Assembly: GCF_018449775.1 (NCBI RefSeq)
Contig: NZ_JAAVVB010000002.1
Span: 434,001-498,000, forward strand
DNA length: 64,000 nt
Source of the DNA: Mucilaginibacter sp. dw_454
GTDB taxonomy: Bacteria > Bacteroidota > Bacteroidia > Sphingobacteriales > Sphingobacteriaceae
Direction: 5' to 3'
A model generated the notes under the pieces. That model had not been told where the DNA came from and did not search any database. It saw nothing but the letters and a program-made list of their open reading frames with translations. A program made the position numbers and the translations under genes. Below are positions 55,508 through 64,000 of this stretch, in pieces (position 1 is the first letter of the stretch; the number at the start of each line of letters is the position of its first letter).

Positions 55508-56167
55508 TTATAAATCGCTCAATAATTCTAATTTCTTAGCGTTATATTCTTCCTGGGAGATCAAACCGTTATCAAACAATGTTCTCAGTTTTTTCAATTT
55601 CTCGGTTAATACATCCGGTTTTGCTTCTTCGTGTTGAGATACTACCGGTTCTGGTTTTACTTCGGGCTCCGGTTGTTGAAATTGTGGCGTTTGTACAGCA
55701 GGTGTTGGATGAAAGGGCTGCTCATATTGCACAGAGCCAGATTCTGCGCGTTTTTCTTCCAGGTCGCGCAGACGGCGGGCTTCGCGCTCGGCTTCTTTAC
55801 GCTCTTGTGCGTATTGATACAACTTCCGGGCTTGTATTTTAGGCAGGTAATCAACCCCCATTTCGGCGCCATTGGTGGTTTTTACGCTGAATATAGCGCC
55901 GATGATTTCTTCCTTGGTATAAACGTCCACAACGTCCTTCCAAACAAAATCAACAAATTTTATAGAAAGGCCCAGGTTTGCCGGGGTGAAAAATAACACA
56001 CGTTTATTGGTGATAGCAATACAGTCTGGCAATATGTTTACCAAAGGTTTTTTCTGTACGGCTATGTATATAATTTCTTCTCCGGTTGTAAGCAGGTCCA
56101 CCAGTCTGGTGTAAACTTTTTCTAAAGCTTTCGGGTCCTGCTCGTCACGCAAAAATTTATCCATCAT
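55508..56167 (-). CDS. Bacterial PH domain plus SHOCT domain protein
   Basis: 219 residues. About residues 1-105 fold as a bacterial PH domain (EEIIYIAVQKKPLVN, AITNKRVLFFTPANLG, WKDVVDVYTKEEIIGAIFSV). A Glu/Arg-rich helix and a Pro/Gln-rich linker follow, and the C-terminus is a SHOCT domain (LKKLRTLFDNGLISQEEYNAKKLELL). Function unknown; similar proteins are envelope- or phage-linked. It is tail-to-tail with the RES toxin gene at 4 bp. Confidence 0.82.
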   Translation of the reverse strand: MMDKFLRDEQDPKALEKVYTRLVDLLTTGEEIIYIAVQKKPLVNILPDCIAITNKRVLFFTPANLGLSIKFVDFVWKDVVDVYTKEEIIGAIFSVKTTNGAEMGVDYLPKIQARKLYQYAQERKEAEREARRLRDLEEKRAESGSVQYEQPFHPTPAVQTPQFQQPEPEVKPEPVVSQHEEAKPDVLTEKLKKLRTLFDNGLISQEEYNAKKLELLSDL

Positions 56168-56230
56168 TTTGAATCAGTATTTATTATGAGCTGCAAAAAT
56201 ATATAAATTCTGTTAGTTGTATGTTAAGTT

Positions 56231-57214
56231 TTAAGCTATCAGCAAATTACAGCCGCGTATGTCGGCATTATCAAAACGCCCCAAAACTTCAAAGCTACCA
56301 TCAGCATAAGCCCTGCCTAAATCTTTTGTGGCGATAAACGAGCAGGAGTTAATATTAGCCAAATCAATCACATTGATACCGCCAACCTTACCATCGGTAA
56401 CTAAGCTCAGCGGGTCATTGGTATCGCGGGTAATGATCTTCATCCAGGGTGGGCAGTTAAAAATACCTTCACCCTTGGAGTATCCTTGTGATAGTAACTC
56501 AGTCATCCCGTATTCCGAATGAATAGCCGACACGCCAAACCCATTGCACAAAACTTCATGCAATTCTTCCCGAATCATTTCTTTGCGACGGCCCTTCATG
56601 CCGCCTGTTTCCATCACAATCAGTTCGGGGAAATTAATTTGATGCTGTTCCACAAAATCCAATAAGGCAAAGGTCACACCTATTAATAGGGTAGGCTTTT
56701 TGGCTGCTTGTTGTTTGGCTAATTGTACTGCTAATTCATCGTAATTATAAAGGTAAAAGCCGCTAGCGGGGTTGTTGGACTGGGTGATCAGATCCTGCGC
56801 CATATAAATTAGTGACGATCCTTGCCGTTCCAGGTAGGAGGGCAGCAGGGCCAATACCGTGTAATCCTTTATATCGCCATAAAATAAATTGAACGCCTTA
56901 CGGAAACTTTCTTCATACCAGCTCACATCCGTTACATAATGACTGCTGGTTATCATTCCAGTGGTGCCTGAGCTTGTAAAAGTTACCTGCATTTCGTCTT
57001 TTGAACTCAAAATATGGTGGCCTTTAAAAAACTCAATGGGTAAAAATGGAATTTGCTTAACGGTATTAATGGTCTGTGGATCAACGCCCAGCCCACTAAT
57101 GAAATTGTTGTAAACCTTACAACTTTCAGCTTGATGCCTGAAAATCTGCAAAGCTGTTTCGGCAAATGCTTCGTCACTATTAATACAAAATACCTGCTGT
57201 TTGTCGGGCTTCAT
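56231..57214 (-). CDS. LuxE-like acyl-protein synthetase family protein
   Basis: 327 residues from ATG 57214. The nucleotide-binding P-loop of adenylating enzymes is FTSSGTTGMITSSH, with FLPIEFFKGHHIL before it and later MTELLSQGYSKGEG. It matches the LuxE domain family seen near acyl-modification genes in Bacteroidota. The upstream open stretch to 57283 is not supported. It may activate a carboxylate for transfer; substrate unknown. Confidence 0.8.
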   Translation of the reverse strand: MKPDKQQVFCINSDEAFAETALQIFRHQAESCKVYNNFISGLGVDPQTINTVKQIPFLPIEFFKGHHILSSKDEMQVTFTSSGTTGMITSSHYVTDVSWYEESFRKAFNLFYGDIKDYTVLALLPSYLERQGSSLIYMAQDLITQSNNPASGFYLYNYDELAVQLAKQQAAKKPTLLIGVTFALLDFVEQHQINFPELIVMETGGMKGRRKEMIREELHEVLCNGFGVSAIHSEYGMTELLSQGYSKGEGIFNCPPWMKIITRDTNDPLSLVTDGKVGGINVIDLANINSCSFIATKDLGRAYADGSFEVLGRFDNADIRGCNLLIA

Positions 57215-57351
57215 TGCCGCAAAGATAGTGAGACTGAAATATTTGAGCGAAACCAAACTCAGATAGGATAATTTGATGACCAATCAATCTGATATTAACG
57301 AAAACAACTGATAGGTTTACAGGTTTTTCAAGAAACAATTCAAATAACAAA

Positions 57352-58023
57352 ATGAAAACATTCAAATTATTTATAGTGCCGATGCTTTTAAGCGTATTTA
57401 TTGTATTAGCATCTGCAACCGATGTAAGTAAAGAAACAGAACGCGTCAACAAATCTACTCAGGTATTAAAAGACTTTAGTAAAATGAAGGAAAGCATTCC
57501 GCATGATTTGATTGCCGAATACGAAGGTGTGGTCATCATTCCGGGCTTATTAAACGCTGGCTTTGGCATAGGCGCCAAACGCGGTAAAGGTGTAGCCCTG
57601 GTAAAATTACCTGATGGTAAATGGAGCGACCCGGTATTTATAACCATGACCGGCGGCAGCCTTGGCTTGCAAATTGGCGTGCAGTCTACAGATCTGGTAC
57701 TGGTATTCCGCCATAAAGGTGTGCTTGCTAAGGTTAAAAATGGCGACTTTACTATTGGCGGCGATATCTCTGCAGCCGCTGGTCCGGTTGGTCGCAGCTC
57801 GCAGGCTACTACCGACTATAAGCTGGAAGCCGAAGTATATTCATACTCGCGCAGCCGCGGTTTATTCGCAGGTATCAGCATCCATGGTTCAAACCTGGCT
57901 ATTGATAAAGATGCCAATCATGCATTTTATAATAACAAACTAGCTTCTGCAGAGATCTTTGAAACCGGTAAAAGCAGCGATGAAGCGGTAGTTAGCCTTA
58001 AATCTGCTTTAAGCGCATTATAA
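57352..58023 (+). CDS. SYLF (Ysc84-like) lipid-binding protein
   Basis: 223 residues with signal peptide (ends near LASA). The SYLF domain shows KESIPHDLIAEYEGVVIIPGLLNAGFGIGAKRGKGV, LVKLPDGKWSDPVFITMTGGSLGLQIGVQSTD and AAAGPVGRSSQATTDYKLEAEVYSYSRSRGLFAGIS. SYLF proteins bind phosphoinositides in eukaryotes; bacterial roles at the envelope are unknown. It stands alone, divergent from the LuxE-like gene. Confidence 0.9.
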   Translation: MKTFKLFIVPMLLSVFIVLASATDVSKETERVNKSTQVLKDFSKMKESIPHDLIAEYEGVVIIPGLLNAGFGIGAKRGKGVALVKLPDGKWSDPVFITMTGGSLGLQIGVQSTDLVLVFRHKGVLAKVKNGDFTIGGDISAAAGPVGRSSQATTDYKLEAEVYSYSRSRGLFAGISIHGSNLAIDKDANHAFYNNKLASAEIFETGKSSDEAVVSLKSALSAL

Positions 58024-58041
58024 AGTTTTTAACGGTTTAAT

Positions 58042-58110
58042 AGCAGTGGGTTTTAAGCCCATTGCTGTTAGCCTTACTTTAAAGTACTGAAAATTATGAG
58101 TTTCATAATT
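58042..58110. other. Two hairpins between the SYLF and GH31 genes
   Basis: AGCAGTGGG-TTTTAAG-CCCATTGCT near 58042-58069 (one G-T pair) probably ends the SYLF transcript. AATTATGA-GTT-TCATAATT (58092-58110) is a perfect 8-bp palindrome that could be an operator of the GH31 gene 150 bp downstream. The rest of the 239-bp gap shows no clear signal. Confidence 0.45.
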
Positions 58111-58262
58111 TTTCACACTTGTCAATCTTTTCCGGCTGTATTGTAGTCTTTTTATAGAATAAAAGTCGTTTATTAGCTGTTGAAACAGGCAATTGCCGTC
58201 AATTTTTTGGCTGTTAGTGCGATGAATTGTATGCATGGTGCCGACTCGATCTGAATAGTTAT

Positions 58263-60713
58263 ATGGAAGAGAATACGATAGACCCCGAATTAGATATAAA
58301 CAAAGTTGTTGCTGATGACGATACGTTTCAGCATATAAATAACCCTATAGTTGGGATAAAACCCATCATCAAAAAATACCTGGGCGTGCCAAATCATGCC
58401 GACCAGATAGGAAATAGATTTTATTTTACCGATGGGGAGGCCAAGGTTGAGATAATTGTTGTTACTGATGAGATTATCCGCGTAAGACTGGCACCCCACG
58501 GTGTTTTCCTTGAGGAATTCTCATACGGGGTACCCAAGGTGCCTAACACCGCTACAGCCTTTACTTTGTTTGAAAACGATACCGAATTTCGCGTATCTAC
58601 AGGCGTTGTAAATTGCCATATCCGTAAGGCCGATTTCTTTATTTCTTTCTCGGACAAGAACGATAATATTACCAGCTCTGACGCGGTGCCTATGCACTGG
58701 GAAGAAAACGTAGCTGCCGGGGGGTATTATGTATTTTGTACCAAGGTAGCTCTGGCTAAAGAAGCATTTTTTGGTTTAGGCGATAAACCGACCGAGCTTA
58801 ATTTAAGAGGCAAGCGTTTTGTAAACTGGAATACCGACGCTTACTCTTTCCAATGGAACCAAGACCCGATTTATCGTACCATACCTTTTTACATTAGCAT
58901 TAACGAAGGTATTTCGCACGGTATTTTCTTCGATAATACCTTTAAATCGCACTTTGATTTCGCGTCCGAAGATAATACCCAAACCAGTTTCTGGGCAGAC
59001 GGTGGCGAATTACAATATTATTATATCCACGGTCCGCATATGATGGACGTGGTTAAAAACTACCATACATTAACCGGTACGCACCCTATGCCGCCACTTT
59101 GGGCACTGGGTTATCACCAATGTCGCTGGAGTTATTATCCTGAGGCTAAAGTGAGAAAGATTGCTACCACCTTCCGCGAAGAAAATATTCCTTGCGATGG
59201 GATCTACCTGGATATCGATTATATGGATGGCTACCGTTGCTTTACCTGGAACAACAAATATTTCCCTGATCCTAAGAAAATGGTGAAGGAATTAGCCGAC
59301 GACGGATTTAAAGTGGTCGTGATTATCGACCCGGGTATCCGTGTTGATGATAATTATTGGGTATTTAAAGAAGGCAAAGAGAAACGTTATTTCTGTCGCC
59401 GAAGTGATGATTACTTTATGGAGGGCCATGTATGGCCGGGCCGCTGCCAGTTCCCTGATTTTACAAACCCAGAGGTGCGCGAATGGTGGGGTGGTTTATT
59501 CCAGGGCCTGGTAGATGCTGGCGTAGCGGGTGTTTGGAATGATATGAACGAGCCGGCGGTTTTTGGCACCCAAACTTTCCCTGATGATGTTCGTCACCAA
59601 TATGATGGTCACAGAGGATCGCACCGTAAGGCACATAATGTTTATGGTATGCAAATGGTGCGCGCCACCTACGAAGGCTTGCGTACGATAATGAAAAACA
59701 AACGTCCGTTTACCATTACCCGTGCGGGATATTCGGGCGTGCAACGTTACTCGTCTGTTTGGACAGGTGACAACGTAGCTACCTGGGAGCATTTGAAACT
59801 GGGTAATATCCAATTGCAGCGTTTGTCAATGTCTGGTATTGCTTTTTGCGGTACCGATATAGGTGGTTTTAGCGGCGAGCCTGATGGCGAACTGTTTACG
59901 CGTTGGATCCAGTTAGGCACCTTCTCGCCGTTTATGCGTGCGCACTCTGCGGGCGACACCAAGGAGCGCGAGCCGTGGAGCTTTGGCGAGCCTTATACCT
60001 CTATTAACCGTACATTCATTGAGCTACGTTATAAACTATTGCCTTACCTATACTCAACTTTTTGGGAGCATCATCGCTATGGTTTCCCTATTTTGAGGCC
60101 TATTGTAATGCAAGAGCAGTTGGAGTCTGATAACTACTTCCGTCAGGATGAGTTTACTTATGGCGATAAGATCTTGATTTGTCCGGTACTGGAAGCAGGT
60201 CAGAAAAGCCGCCGTGTATACCTGCCTACCGGCACCTGGTACAATTTCTGGACCTTGGAGATTGTTGAAGGCGGTAAAGAGGTAGAAGTACAGACACCGT
60301 TAGAAACCATCCCGATCTTTATTAAAGCCGGCGCGGTAATACCAGAGTACCCGGTGCAACAATATGTTGGCGAAAAAGAGATTGAAGAGGTTAAACTAAA
60401 CATCTATTTCAGCGAAATTGAAGTGAATTCCTTCTTCTTTGAAGATTACGGCGAAACTTTTGCCTACGAGCAGGATATCTATTCGGAGAAAAAGTTTGTA
60501 GTAGGCGGCAACAAAACCGGTATGAGCATACAACAAAGCCTGGAAGGTTTGTATACCCCACGCTATGAAACTTATGCATTGACTATATCAGGGCTGCCAT
60601 TTAAACCGTCAAAGATAACTGCTGATAGTAAAGCCATTAAAGATTTTACCATAGAAGGTGGCCTCTTAGAATTTAAATACAGCAAAAACTTTAAGCGGAT
60701 CGAAATAGCTTAA
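58263..60713 (+). CDS. Glycoside hydrolase family 31 alpha-glucosidase
   Basis: 816 residues from ATG 58263 and no signal peptide, so cytoplasmic. N-terminal beta-sandwich, then the (beta/alpha)8 barrel with nucleophile Asp427 in GVWNDMNEPAVF and acid/base Asp503 in WTGDNVATW. The late blocks PFMRAHSAGD and LPYLYSTFWEH are typical. It probably trims maltodextrins or isomalto-oligosaccharides inside the cell and may link to glycogen through glgB 2.8 kb downstream. An open extension to 58227 is not needed. Confidence 0.94.
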   Translation: MEENTIDPELDINKVVADDDTFQHINNPIVGIKPIIKKYLGVPNHADQIGNRFYFTDGEAKVEIIVVTDEIIRVRLAPHGVFLEEFSYGVPKVPNTATAFTLFENDTEFRVSTGVVNCHIRKADFFISFSDKNDNITSSDAVPMHWEENVAAGGYYVFCTKVALAKEAFFGLGDKPTELNLRGKRFVNWNTDAYSFQWNQDPIYRTIPFYISINEGISHGIFFDNTFKSHFDFASEDNTQTSFWADGGELQYYYIHGPHMMDVVKNYHTLTGTHPMPPLWALGYHQCRWSYYPEAKVRKIATTFREENIPCDGIYLDIDYMDGYRCFTWNNKYFPDPKKMVKELADDGFKVVVIIDPGIRVDDNYWVFKEGKEKRYFCRRSDDYFMEGHVWPGRCQFPDFTNPEVREWWGGLFQGLVDAGVAGVWNDMNEPAVFGTQTFPDDVRHQYDGHRGSHRKAHNVYGMQMVRATYEGLRTIMKNKRPFTITRAGYSGVQRYSSVWTGDNVATWEHLKLGNIQLQRLSMSGIAFCGTDIGGFSGEPDGELFTRWIQLGTFSPFMRAHSAGDTKEREPWSFGEPYTSINRTFIELRYKLLPYLYSTFWEHHRYGFPILRPIVMQEQLESDNYFRQDEFTYGDKILICPVLEAGQKSRRVYLPTGTWYNFWTLEIVEGGKEVEVQTPLETIPIFIKAGAVIPEYPVQQYVGEKEIEEVKLNIYFSEIEVNSFFFEDYGETFAYEQDIYSEKKFVVGGNKTGMSIQQSLEGLYTPRYETYALTISGLPFKPSKITADSKAIKDFTIEGGLLEFKYSKNFKRIEIA

Positions 60714-60729
60714 GGTTAATTGTTATCAT

Positions 60730-60772
60730 AAACAAAAGCCTTGCCTGTTTAAATGGGCAAGGCTTTTGTTTT
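60730..60772. terminator. Terminator of the GH31 gene
   Basis: AAACAAAAGCCTTGCC (60730-60745) and GGCAAGGCTTTTGTTT (60756-60771) form a perfect 16-bp stem with 10-nt loop followed by T. Confidence 0.9.
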
Positions 60773-60779
60773 GTATGCC

Positions 60780-60872
60780 GGGTGTCATCCTGAGCCGGTC
60801 GAAGGATGAGCGTAAAGGCCCGCCGCTTTGCAAGGCCCGCCCGCATGCTTCGAGAGCCTCAACATGACACCC
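60780..60872. repeat. Dispersed palindrome in the GH31-permease gap
   Basis: GGGTGTCATCCTGAGCC and CAACATGACACCC bracket 93 bp with GGCCCGCC modules in the middle. It is of the GTCAT...ATGAC type. Confidence 0.7.
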
Positions 60873-60895
60873 ATTATTTAAGTTTAAAGGCATTC

Positions 60896-63304
60896 CTAGC
60901 CGTTTATTCTCAAACTATTTACCGGGTTAGCTAATGCCGCTTTTACTGTTTGCAAGCCTATCAGTATCGCCGTTAAAACTGTGAGCAGCCCCATGGTAAT
61001 TAAAAAAGGCAAAGGGGTAATATTTATGCGGGATGCATAACTGTCTAACCAATGCGTCATGATTATATATGCCAATGGACAGGCTACTATGCCGGCGATC
61101 GCCACCGTCGCCAGGAAATCTTTCATAAACAGCATCATTATGCCGTTTACAGATGCACCCAACACTTTGCGCACACCAATCTCTTTGGTGCGTTTTTGTA
61201 CGCTTAAAGATATCAGCCCTAATACGCCCAACAACACAATGATGATGGAGAGTGCAGTCGCAATTGACGCTGCTTTTCTTAACTGAAGCTCGGTAGCGTA
61301 AACTTTTGCCAAAGCATCATCCATAAATTTATATTCGAACGGCGTGCCTGGCATTAACGCGGTCCATTTTTTCTGGACAGCGGCCAGGTTGCTTTGCAGA
61401 TTGCCTGGTTTTAGGCGGATAGAGAAATACCGATACATGGAAATATAATTATTGTTCATGAAGGTTATTGGCTGAACTTTATTATGCATCGACCCGAAAT
61501 GAAAATCAGCTGTAACGCCTTGTACAATAAAAGGTTTTGACGAATAAGCCCAGATCATTAATGGTTTGCCAATGGCATCTTCGGCTCGGTCCCATCCCAA
61601 TATTTTAGCTTCTGTTTCATTGATGACGATTTTTAAGCTATCGCCTTTGGCATAAACAGGATTGAAAAATTGCCCGGCTTTTAGCGGGATTTTATAAGTT
61701 GCCAGATAGCCGTCATCGCATTCCATGCCGGTGCTGCTAATTACCTTGTTGGGTAGCTCGGGGCGATTGATAATATAATTACCGCCGTTGTGTCCGTCAG
61801 GTATTTCATAAGATAATGATACATTACGTACCTCGGGCAGTTGCGACAACCGAGAACGAACGTATTCCATTTTTTGTACCCCTTTGGGCGACCAGTCGCG
61901 CGATGGTTGAGCGTAGACCACGTTCTCTTTATTGAATCCCAAACTATCGCCAAAAAATAAACTAATCTGTTGCGAAATAACAATGGCGCTGATTAATACC
62001 ACAGCGGCTATGCTAAATTGAAATGCAACTAAGGTTTTGCGAAGTAATACACTTTCTTTTACCGAGCTTAATTCCCCTTTTAAGGCGTCAACAGATTTTG
62101 AAGCCGATAGTACAAATGCCGGATACAGGCCGGCCAAAGCGCCAACTAACATCGCAAATACAAACGGTATCGGGATTATGTATGCCGGGAACGAAAACAG
62201 TCCCGGAACTTCTTTACCTAAAACATCACTAAAATAAGGTTTGGCTACTAAGTAAATAATCACTGCAATCAAAGTTGATATCATCACCAAAACGATAGAT
62301 TCAATCAGAAACTGTAGGATAATCTGTTTGCGCAAGCTGCCCAGTACCTTGCGAATCCCCATCTCGCGCATACGCCCCGCCGAACGTCCTATACAGATGT
62401 TGACGAAATTGACTATCGCCATAAATAATATAAACAGCGCTATGCATGATAAGGTATAAACCATTTTTTTGATCAGCCCGTTATTGGACTCAAGATTATA
62501 ATCCGTCAATTTTACCAGATAGGGTGTCACCTGCTTTTTGATAGTATTGTCGGGTTCATACTTTGCAAGAATTTGCTTCATGGCTGCATTTACAGTTTTT
62601 GGGTCGACGCCAGGTTTTAATTCCAGATAACAAGCCATATTTAAATTCCACCAACTTGAAATATCGCGCTTAAAAAATTTACCTGCTTCAATGTTGAAGA
62701 AAAATCCATTGTCAGAAACAATGCCGGTTACAGAATTTTTGGGGATATCATCTAACACGGCGCTAACAGTAAAATCATGCCGTTCTGAGCTGAAGTTTTC
62801 AAAATTTATGGTTTGCCCCACTACATCTGTACGCCCAAAATACTTATCAGCCATTTTGCGGCTGATGACTACCGAAAAAGGATCTTTAAGCGCTGTCGTA
62901 ACATCGCCGCTTATATGTTTAAATCCATATACTTTTAGCAGCGTGCTGTCGCCTATTTGAAGGTCTTCTCTAAAATGTTTATCGTTTTTTGCTACGTAGC
63001 TGGTTATTAAATCGGCCCGGTAGTAGTTGGCAATAAGGTTGGGGTAGTTGTCTTTCAAAGCTTTTGGCAGCTCAGCTACTGTACCAACGTCATTGCTGAA
63101 ATTAGGATCGATAAACTTGTTCATAATAATGTATTGGTTATCGACATTTTTAAGCTGCCGGTTTACCTGGAGTTCGCTCCACACATAAGCACCGATCAAT
63201 AAAGTGAAGGCAATGCCGATAGACAATCCAAAAATATTAATCAGCGAGAATGCCTTGTTTTTAAGAATGTTTCTCCAGGCAATGATAAAGTAATTGTGCA
63301 GCAT
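60896..63304 (-). CDS. MacB/FtsX-type ABC transporter permease (duplicated)
   Basis: 802 residues with two tandem FtsX modules. Each half has an N-terminal helix (AFSLINIFGLSIGIAFTLLIGAYVW; VAFQFSIAAVVLISAIVIS), a MacB-like periplasmic domain and C-terminal helices with the signature RMREMGIRKVLG and KRTKEIGVRKVLG. Such duplicated permeases are common in Bacteroidota and often work with antimicrobial resistance or lipid export ATPases. No ATPase gene is adjacent. The cargo is unknown. Confidence 0.9.
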   Translation of the reverse strand: MLHNYFIIAWRNILKNKAFSLINIFGLSIGIAFTLLIGAYVWSELQVNRQLKNVDNQYIIMNKFIDPNFSNDVGTVAELPKALKDNYPNLIANYYRADLITSYVAKNDKHFREDLQIGDSTLLKVYGFKHISGDVTTALKDPFSVVISRKMADKYFGRTDVVGQTINFENFSSERHDFTVSAVLDDIPKNSVTGIVSDNGFFFNIEAGKFFKRDISSWWNLNMACYLELKPGVDPKTVNAAMKQILAKYEPDNTIKKQVTPYLVKLTDYNLESNNGLIKKMVYTLSCIALFILFMAIVNFVNICIGRSAGRMREMGIRKVLGSLRKQIILQFLIESIVLVMISTLIAVIIYLVAKPYFSDVLGKEVPGLFSFPAYIIPIPFVFAMLVGALAGLYPAFVLSASKSVDALKGELSSVKESVLLRKTLVAFQFSIAAVVLISAIVISQQISLFFGDSLGFNKENVVYAQPSRDWSPKGVQKMEYVRSRLSQLPEVRNVSLSYEIPDGHNGGNYIINRPELPNKVISSTGMECDDGYLATYKIPLKAGQFFNPVYAKGDSLKIVINETEAKILGWDRAEDAIGKPLMIWAYSSKPFIVQGVTADFHFGSMHNKVQPITFMNNNYISMYRYFSIRLKPGNLQSNLAAVQKKWTALMPGTPFEYKFMDDALAKVYATELQLRKAASIATALSIIIVLLGVLGLISLSVQKRTKEIGVRKVLGASVNGIMMLFMKDFLATVAIAGIVACPLAYIIMTHWLDSYASRINITPLPFLITMGLLTVLTAILIGLQTVKAALANPVNSLRING

Positions 63305-63414
63305 AAGTGTTTGGTTTTAAACTAAGTTAAACCCTAACTGTTAAGGAATGAAAACATTAACATTTTTTAACGTGCCTAAATTGCCCCGGCTCGTAACATA
63401 TATTGTTAATTATA

Positions 63415-63443
63415 TTGTGCACCAAACAATAATGATATATTTG
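63415..63443 (+). promoter_or_regulatory. Promoter of glgB
   Basis: TTG at 63415-63417, 18 bp, then TATATTTG (63436-63443), 64 bp before the ATG. The intergenic stretch is A/T-rich with ATTGTT repeats in both orientations. Confidence 0.55.
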
Positions 63444-63507
63444 ATTGTTATTACTAAACTCATTAACTTAATTGAGTTTATCTAAACGCCTGCAAAGGCT
63501 ATCCACC

Positions 63508-64000
63508 ATGGCAAAAAAGACCACCACTACACAACCCGAATCTGCGAAAGCGAAACCGGAAAAAGCCGCTACAACCAAAGTCGTTAAAGAAAAAGCTCCT
63601 GCAGCGAAAGCCCCGGCAAAACCGAAGGCCGCAGCCAAAAAGCCAGTAACTAAAAACGTTGTAGCTGCAAAAAACGTGGTTAATGCTACCGAATCCTTAA
63701 ATGATGTTCGGCGGGTTATTCCTTATAGCCGTTTTACAGATTTTGATGTGGCGCTGTTTCAGTCGGGCAAACATTACAGGTTGTATGAGAAGTTGGGTTC
63801 GCACGTGGTGGAGTATAATGGGGTAGTGGGTACTTACTTTGCTGTTTGGGCGCCAAACGCACAATATGTGGCCGTAATAGCTAATTTTAATTATTGGGAT
63901 CGCGGATCGCACCCTTTATATAACCGTTGGGATGGCTCGGGCATTTGGGAAGGCTTTATACCTAACGTAGGTAATGGCGAGGTTTATAAATATTTCATCA
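63508..64000 (+). CDS. glgB: 1,4-alpha-glucan branching enzyme, N-terminal part (window edge)
   Basis: The frame from ATG 63508 runs open to the edge (164 codons). Residues 1-60 are an unusual tail: 15 Lys, 15 Ala and several Pro within 55 residues (for example PAAKAPAKPKAAAKKP), like histone H1 or bacterial HC1 tails. From about 65 the GlgB N-terminal domain begins (RVIPYSRFTDFDVALFQSGKH, YFAVWAPNAQYVAVIANFNYWD, GIWEGFIPNVGNGEVYKYFI), a CBM48-type module. The catalytic barrel is outside the window. It makes alpha-1,6 branches in glycogen. Confidence 0.9.
   Translation, partial: MAKKTTTTQPESAKAKPEKAATTKVVKEKAPAAKAPAKPKAAAKKPVTKNVVAAKNVVNATESLNDVRRVIPYSRFTDFDVALFQSGKHYRLYEKLGSHVVEYNGVVGTYFAVWAPNAQYVAVIANFNYWDRGSHPLYNRWDGSGIWEGFIPNVGNGEVYKYFI

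Noticed and set aside
55631..55996. Plus-strand frame opposite the PH-SHOCT gene
   Set aside because: The minus-strand frame has domain-like PH and SHOCT patterns; the plus frame is the antisense shadow.

Overview
The window looks like the chromosome of a Bacteroidota bacterium of the Sphingobacteriaceae, most like Mucilaginibacter or Pedobacter. Support: near-consensus Bacteroidota promoter boxes (TAnnTTTG) close to start codons, almost no Shine-Dalgarno sequences, a lipoprotein-type TamA (TamL), a type IX secretion Plug protein, families such as DUF6588 and DUF2147, and intergenic gaps filled with palindromic repeats. Genes are intact and densely packed on both strands. I see no prophage, insertion sequence or CRISPR array. 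The window cuts a sensor kinase at the left edge and a glycogen branching enzyme at the right edge.

Layout. 1-6.3 kb: sensor kinase (partial), valS, M13 peptidase, then a 280-bp gap with a clustered octamer and a strong terminator. 6.3-9.9 kb: MBL/double-rhodanese sulfur protein overlapping mnmD, mazG, a small lipoprotein. 9.9-11.6 kb: an arsR-SRPBCC-VOC operon behind two tandem palindromic operators. 11.6-18.2 kb: LolC/E-type permease, NamZ-like muramidase, fmt, GH16 glucanase, class IV aminotransferase, rluD-like gene. 18.2-24.7 kb: DUF6588 protein, D-cysteine desulfhydrase-like enzyme, DUF2147 protein, a small membrane protein, tamL and a SpoU methylase with overlapping divergent 5' ends. 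24.7-30.9 kb: tRNA-Cys with a 60-residue protein, pyrD, a Tat-exported SGNH hydrolase, an ABC-F ATPase, a CxxCH/FG-GAP lipoprotein. 30.9-31.45 kb: a 117-bp tandem repeat array. 31.45-38.8 kb: T9SS Plug, GT39 transferase, two-component pair, HAD phosphatase, MBL and alpha/beta hydrolases. 38.9-44.7 kb: TolC-RND-adaptor efflux operon. 44.8-50 kb: pyrR-pyrB-serine hydrolase and a TPR histidine kinase. 50-58 kb: rpsA, AcpH-like protein, tyrS, a ParS/RES toxin-antitoxin pair, PH-SHOCT protein, LuxE-like protein, SYLF protein. 58-64 kb: GH31 alpha-glucosidase, ABC permease, start of glgB.

The functional groups are pyrimidine synthesis (pyrD, pyrR, pyrB), translation (valS, fmt, tyrS, tRNA-Cys, mnmD, rluD, rpsA, SpoU methylase), envelope biogenesis and secretion (TamL, Plug, efflux pump, FtsX-type permeases) and alpha-glucan metabolism (GH31, GlgB). 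The least expected features are the histone-like Lys/Ala/Pro tail on GlgB, the rpsA leader with a 5' hairpin and anti-SD complementarity, the paired operators of arsR and parS, the nine loci of GTCAT...ATGAC palindromes (one inside the pyrR-pyrB operon), and the six-copy RTGAAACA cluster. All assignments come from reading the sequence; no database search was run.
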